DNA of 7,167 nt from Candidatus Woesearchaeota archaeon (GTDB taxonomy: Archaea; Nanobdellota; Nanobdellia; Woesearchaeales; WALR01): NCBI GenBank assembly GCA_015522765.1, contig WALR01000050.1, forward strand, positions 1 through 7,167, written 5' to 3'. Made by a program: the position numbers and the translations under genes. The notes under the pieces are model-generated. The model had not been told where the DNA came from and ran no database searches. It saw only the letters and a program-made list of their open reading frames with translations. This document shows, piece by piece, positions 4,727 through 7,167 of the stretch (its first letter is position 1; each line of letters starts with the position of its first letter).

Positions 4727-7167
4727 ATGGGTGCCAGGCCAAGAAAACTTCCATTCAGGTTCGCATCATTTGTGACAGGCTTCTCCTCTGTAATGATGCA
4801 GATTGTGGTCTTGAGAGAAGCAATAACAGGCTTTTATGGTGATGAACTCACAATTGCGATAATCCTCTCTGTCTGGTTCTTCCTTATAGGAATGGGGGCT
4901 ATCCTTCTCAAGCACCTGAAGATTAAGCGCTCCTCTTCCCTTCCCCTCCTCCGCGCCAGCTTCCTTGTGCAGACTATTCTTGCCCCCCTCACCGTCTTTA
5001 TAATAAGGACGGCCAGGGTGTGGCTCGGATTAAGAGGGGTGGATTTTAACCCTGCATCCATCTTTTTTTACACATTCTTCATTTTGGCCCCCTTCTCCCT
5101 TATCTCCGGCTGGCAGTTCTCGGCAGAGGCGGAGCTGCTCTCTGAGGAGGATAAAAAAGAGAGGTTCAGGAAGAGCAGGGGGGTTTCGAAAGCATATCTA
5201 ATAGACAGCATAGGTGATGTCACAGGCGCATTCACATTTACCCTTTTAGTTGCCCTCATGGCAAATTCGTTTTATGCGGCGCTCATAATCTCCTCTTTTT
5301 CCCTCTTGGCATTCCTATTCCTCCATTTTAATAATCCTATCAGTAAAGCTCATATCAATAATGCAGAAGGTGCCGGCAGGCGTATAGGGCTTACTCTTCC
5401 TATTACGGTTGTTTTGCTCTTCCTATTCCTCTTGTTTACTGTTCCTTCTCTTGAATCCCTCTCCACAGGACTCCTCTACTCTCCCCAGAGGGTTGTCAGG
5501 GATTATCATAGCAGATACGGGAATCTTGTTGTCACAGAGGATGAGGGCGCACTCTCATTTTATGAGAACTCTCTCCTTATGTTCACTACAGAAAACGAGC
5601 TTGAGGTAAGCCGGAAGGTCTATCCGCCCCTGCTGGAGTATGAAATGGCGAAACTAAGGAGGGGTAAGCCAAAAAATAACAATGCTTTTGTCTCCTCTCC
5701 GCCGAGGCGCAGGCGCATCCTTCTTATCTCTGGGGGGTTGTCAGGGACAATAAGGAAAATCCTCGATTTTTATGCCTCACTGGGCTATTGCAATGTTGCC
5801 AATAATGAATCTGGCAGTGTATTTTCATTGGATGTTGACTATGTGGAGCTGGATCCTCTTATGATTCGTTTAGGGAGGGAGATGGGACTCCTCAGTCAGG
5901 TGCTTACATACGGGAAGTGCAGACTGCATCTCAAAACATTCCTTGATGACGGCGTGAGATTCTTAAAATATACAAATAACAGCTATAATGTTATCATTGT
6001 TGACCTGCCCAATCCAACATCTCTTCAGATAAACAGGTTTTATACATCAGGTTTCTTCTCAGACTCGAGGAAGCATCTGGAGAATGGGGGGGTTCTCTCT
6101 CTAAGGGTAAGGGGCTCTGCCAATTACATGAACAAGGAGGAGTTGTCATTGAACAGGGTTGTTTACGCTACGCTCAGCTCTGTCTTCAGGAGCATCCTTG
6201 TGATTCCGGGCGTCAATAACCATTTTCTTGCCTCAATGTCTGAATTAAGCTATGAAGACTATCAAAATGCCTCATCATCGCTCAACTTAGGAACGGGTAT
6301 GCACTCTTCGTTTAATCATACAATAGCAGGGGTGACTCCTATTGAATATATCAACGCTTATCTGTCCTCGAGGCTTACCCCTGACAGACTCTCTTATGTA
6401 AAAAGCAGCCTAGTCATTAAGGGCAGGGGGAAAAAGAACACCGCCCTCCATCCCATCGCCTATTTTAGTTACATAAGACTCCTGCTTGAAAGGTTCAAGC
6501 TGGGTGTTTTTACCATTGCCCTTCTTGCGCTAGCCATTCTTATTGCTGGATTAGTGCTGATAAAAGCAAGGGCCATTCCCTCAACAATACTCCTAGTCGG
6601 CATCTCCTCCCAGATCACCAGTCTTGCACTGCTCCTCATTTTTCAGAGTGCATATGGAGCCTTATATGGCAGGATTAATCTCCTTATAGGGGCGTTCCTC
6701 ATAGGAAGCACGCTTGGCGCCTTCTCGTCCTCCTTGATTACGAGGCGGGTTCTCTCAAAAAAACACACTAACCCTATTAAGTCGTTGGTGCTTAAAAGGT
6801 GGCTCTTCGCCAGTGTTGCATTTTTTGGTCTTTACATACTCTTCCTAAATCTTTCCCTTGGGTGGCTAATTAAGTTAGCCCCGCCGAATGCAATCAGGGT
6901 GTTCTCTCTTTCCCTCTCCTACCTCTCCATTAAGATAGACCTCATCTTCCCCCTATCGATGCTTGTGCTTGGTGTCATGACATCGATGGCATTTCCCCTT
7001 GCTGGCGGTTTAATGAGCCTCAGCCAGCTCCCTGATAAAAAGATTGGGCGCGGTGAAAACCCAATTGGCGGCTTGCTCTACTTCGCGGACATGGCAGGTG
7101 CAGGGGTGGGGGCTGCAGGTGCAAGCATATTGTTGCTGCCTGTGCTTGGGGCTGTCTCTTATACACA
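4727..7167 (+). CDS. Integral membrane protein with a spermidine synthase-like domain (fused MFS/spermidine synthase type), 3' partial
   Basis: The frame stays open from ATG 4727 to the right edge, giving 813 residues without a stop. About seven hydrophobic segments (residues ~12-240) precede a soluble domain (~245-590), and about six more follow (~592-810). The soluble domain resembles spermidine synthase: an N-terminal beta part (SPQRVVRDYHSRYGNLVVTE), a glycine loop (ILLISGGLSGT, 331-341), YVELDP at 372-377, DDGVRFL at 407-413, and IVDLPNP at 424-430 leading into a helix (INRFYTSGFF). It ends with a family-like FRSILVIPGVNNHFLAS. The glycine loop lacks the Asp of GGGDGG, and the DxxD motif reads DLPN. 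Both Asp contact the amine substrate in classical enzymes, so polyamine synthesis is doubtful. The domain order matches proteins annotated as fused MFS/spermidine synthase, whose function is mostly unknown. A basic stretch (PPRRRR, 325-330) precedes the Rossmann fold. The start could instead be 4709, adding MKKRIK. Co-transcription with the fusion gene is nearly certain. Confidence 0.8.
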   Translation, partial: MGARPRKLPFRFASFVTGFSSVMMQIVVLREAITGFYGDELTIAIILSVWFFLIGMGAILLKHLKIKRSSSLPLLRASFLVQTILAPLTVFIIRTARVWLGLRGVDFNPASIFFYTFFILAPFSLISGWQFSAEAELLSEEDKKERFRKSRGVSKAYLIDSIGDVTGAFTFTLLVALMANSFYAALIISSFSLLAFLFLHFNNPISKAHINNAEGAGRRIGLTLPITVVLLFLFLLFTVPSLESLSTGLLYSPQRVVRDYHSRYGNLVVTEDEGALSFYENSLLMFTTENELEVSRKVYPPLLEYEMAKLRRGKPKNNNAFVSSPPRRRRILLISGGLSGTIRKILDFYASLGYCNVANNESGSVFSLDVDYVELDPLMIRLGREMGLLSQVLTYGKCRLHLKTFLDDGVRFLKYTNNSYNVIIVDLPNPTSLQINRFYTSGFFSDSRKHLENGGVLSLRVRGSANYMNKEELSLNRVVYATLSSVFRSILVIPGVNNHFLASMSELSYEDYQNASSSLNLGTGMHSSFNHTIAGVTPIEYINAYLSSRLTPDRLSYVKSSLVIKGRGKKNTALHPIAYFSYIRLLLERFKLGVFTIALLALAILIAGLVLIKARAIPSTILLVGISSQITSLALLLIFQSAYGALYGRINLLIGAFLIGSTLGAFSSSLITRRVLSKKHTNPIKSLVLKRWLFASVAFFGLYILFLNLSLGWLIKLAPPNAIRVFSLSLSYLSIKIDLIFPLSMLVLGVMTSMAFPLAGGLMSLSQLPDKKIGRGENPIGGLLYFADMAGAGVGAAGASILLLPVLGAVSYT

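Noticed and set aside
5409..5609. Open frame of 66 codons on the plus strand inside the membrane gene
   Set aside because: It is out of frame with the 813-residue reading frame, which has hydrophobic segments and spermidine synthase motifs through this region.

Overview
The window looks archaeal. Arginine is written mostly with AGG/AGA and isoleucine often with ATA. The middle gene ends in a complete diphthine-ammonia ligase (Dph6) domain, an enzyme of diphthamide synthesis, which is an archaeal and eukaryotic pathway. The first gene resembles long TIM-barrel proteins that I associate with DPANN archaea (Woesearchaeota-like lineages). The phylum is inferred from remembered family resemblance and was not tested.

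Layout: three genes lie head to tail on the + strand, and almost no DNA is non-coding. Positions ~1-2366 hold a large endonuclease IV-like (xylose isomerase-like) TIM-barrel protein. Its reading frame is broken once, at a run of five C at 195-199, so it appears as an N-terminal piece (to 208) and a main body (from 213). A 55-base A-rich gap (2367-2421) follows, with a weak TATA-like element placed as expected for a leaderless transcript. Positions 2422-4725 encode a 767-residue fusion of a class II glutamine amidotransferase, an asparagine-synthetase-like PP-loop domain and a Dph6 domain. One base after its stop, at 4727, starts a membrane protein that runs off the right edge (at least 813 residues). 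It has two multi-helix membrane halves around a spermidine-synthase-like Rossmann domain.

How they may work together: genes 2 and 3 are almost certainly co-transcribed. The fusion suggests that the ammonia for the last step of diphthamide synthesis could come from glutamine hydrolysed in the same polypeptide. The membrane protein keeps the nucleotide-binding features of the spermidine synthase fold but appears to lack two acidic residues of the amine-substrate site, so its reaction is unknown. Gene 1 carries a full set of nine endonuclease IV-type metal ligands and has no obvious functional link to the other two.

I saw no tRNA, rRNA, CRISPR array, insertion sequence or clear terminator.
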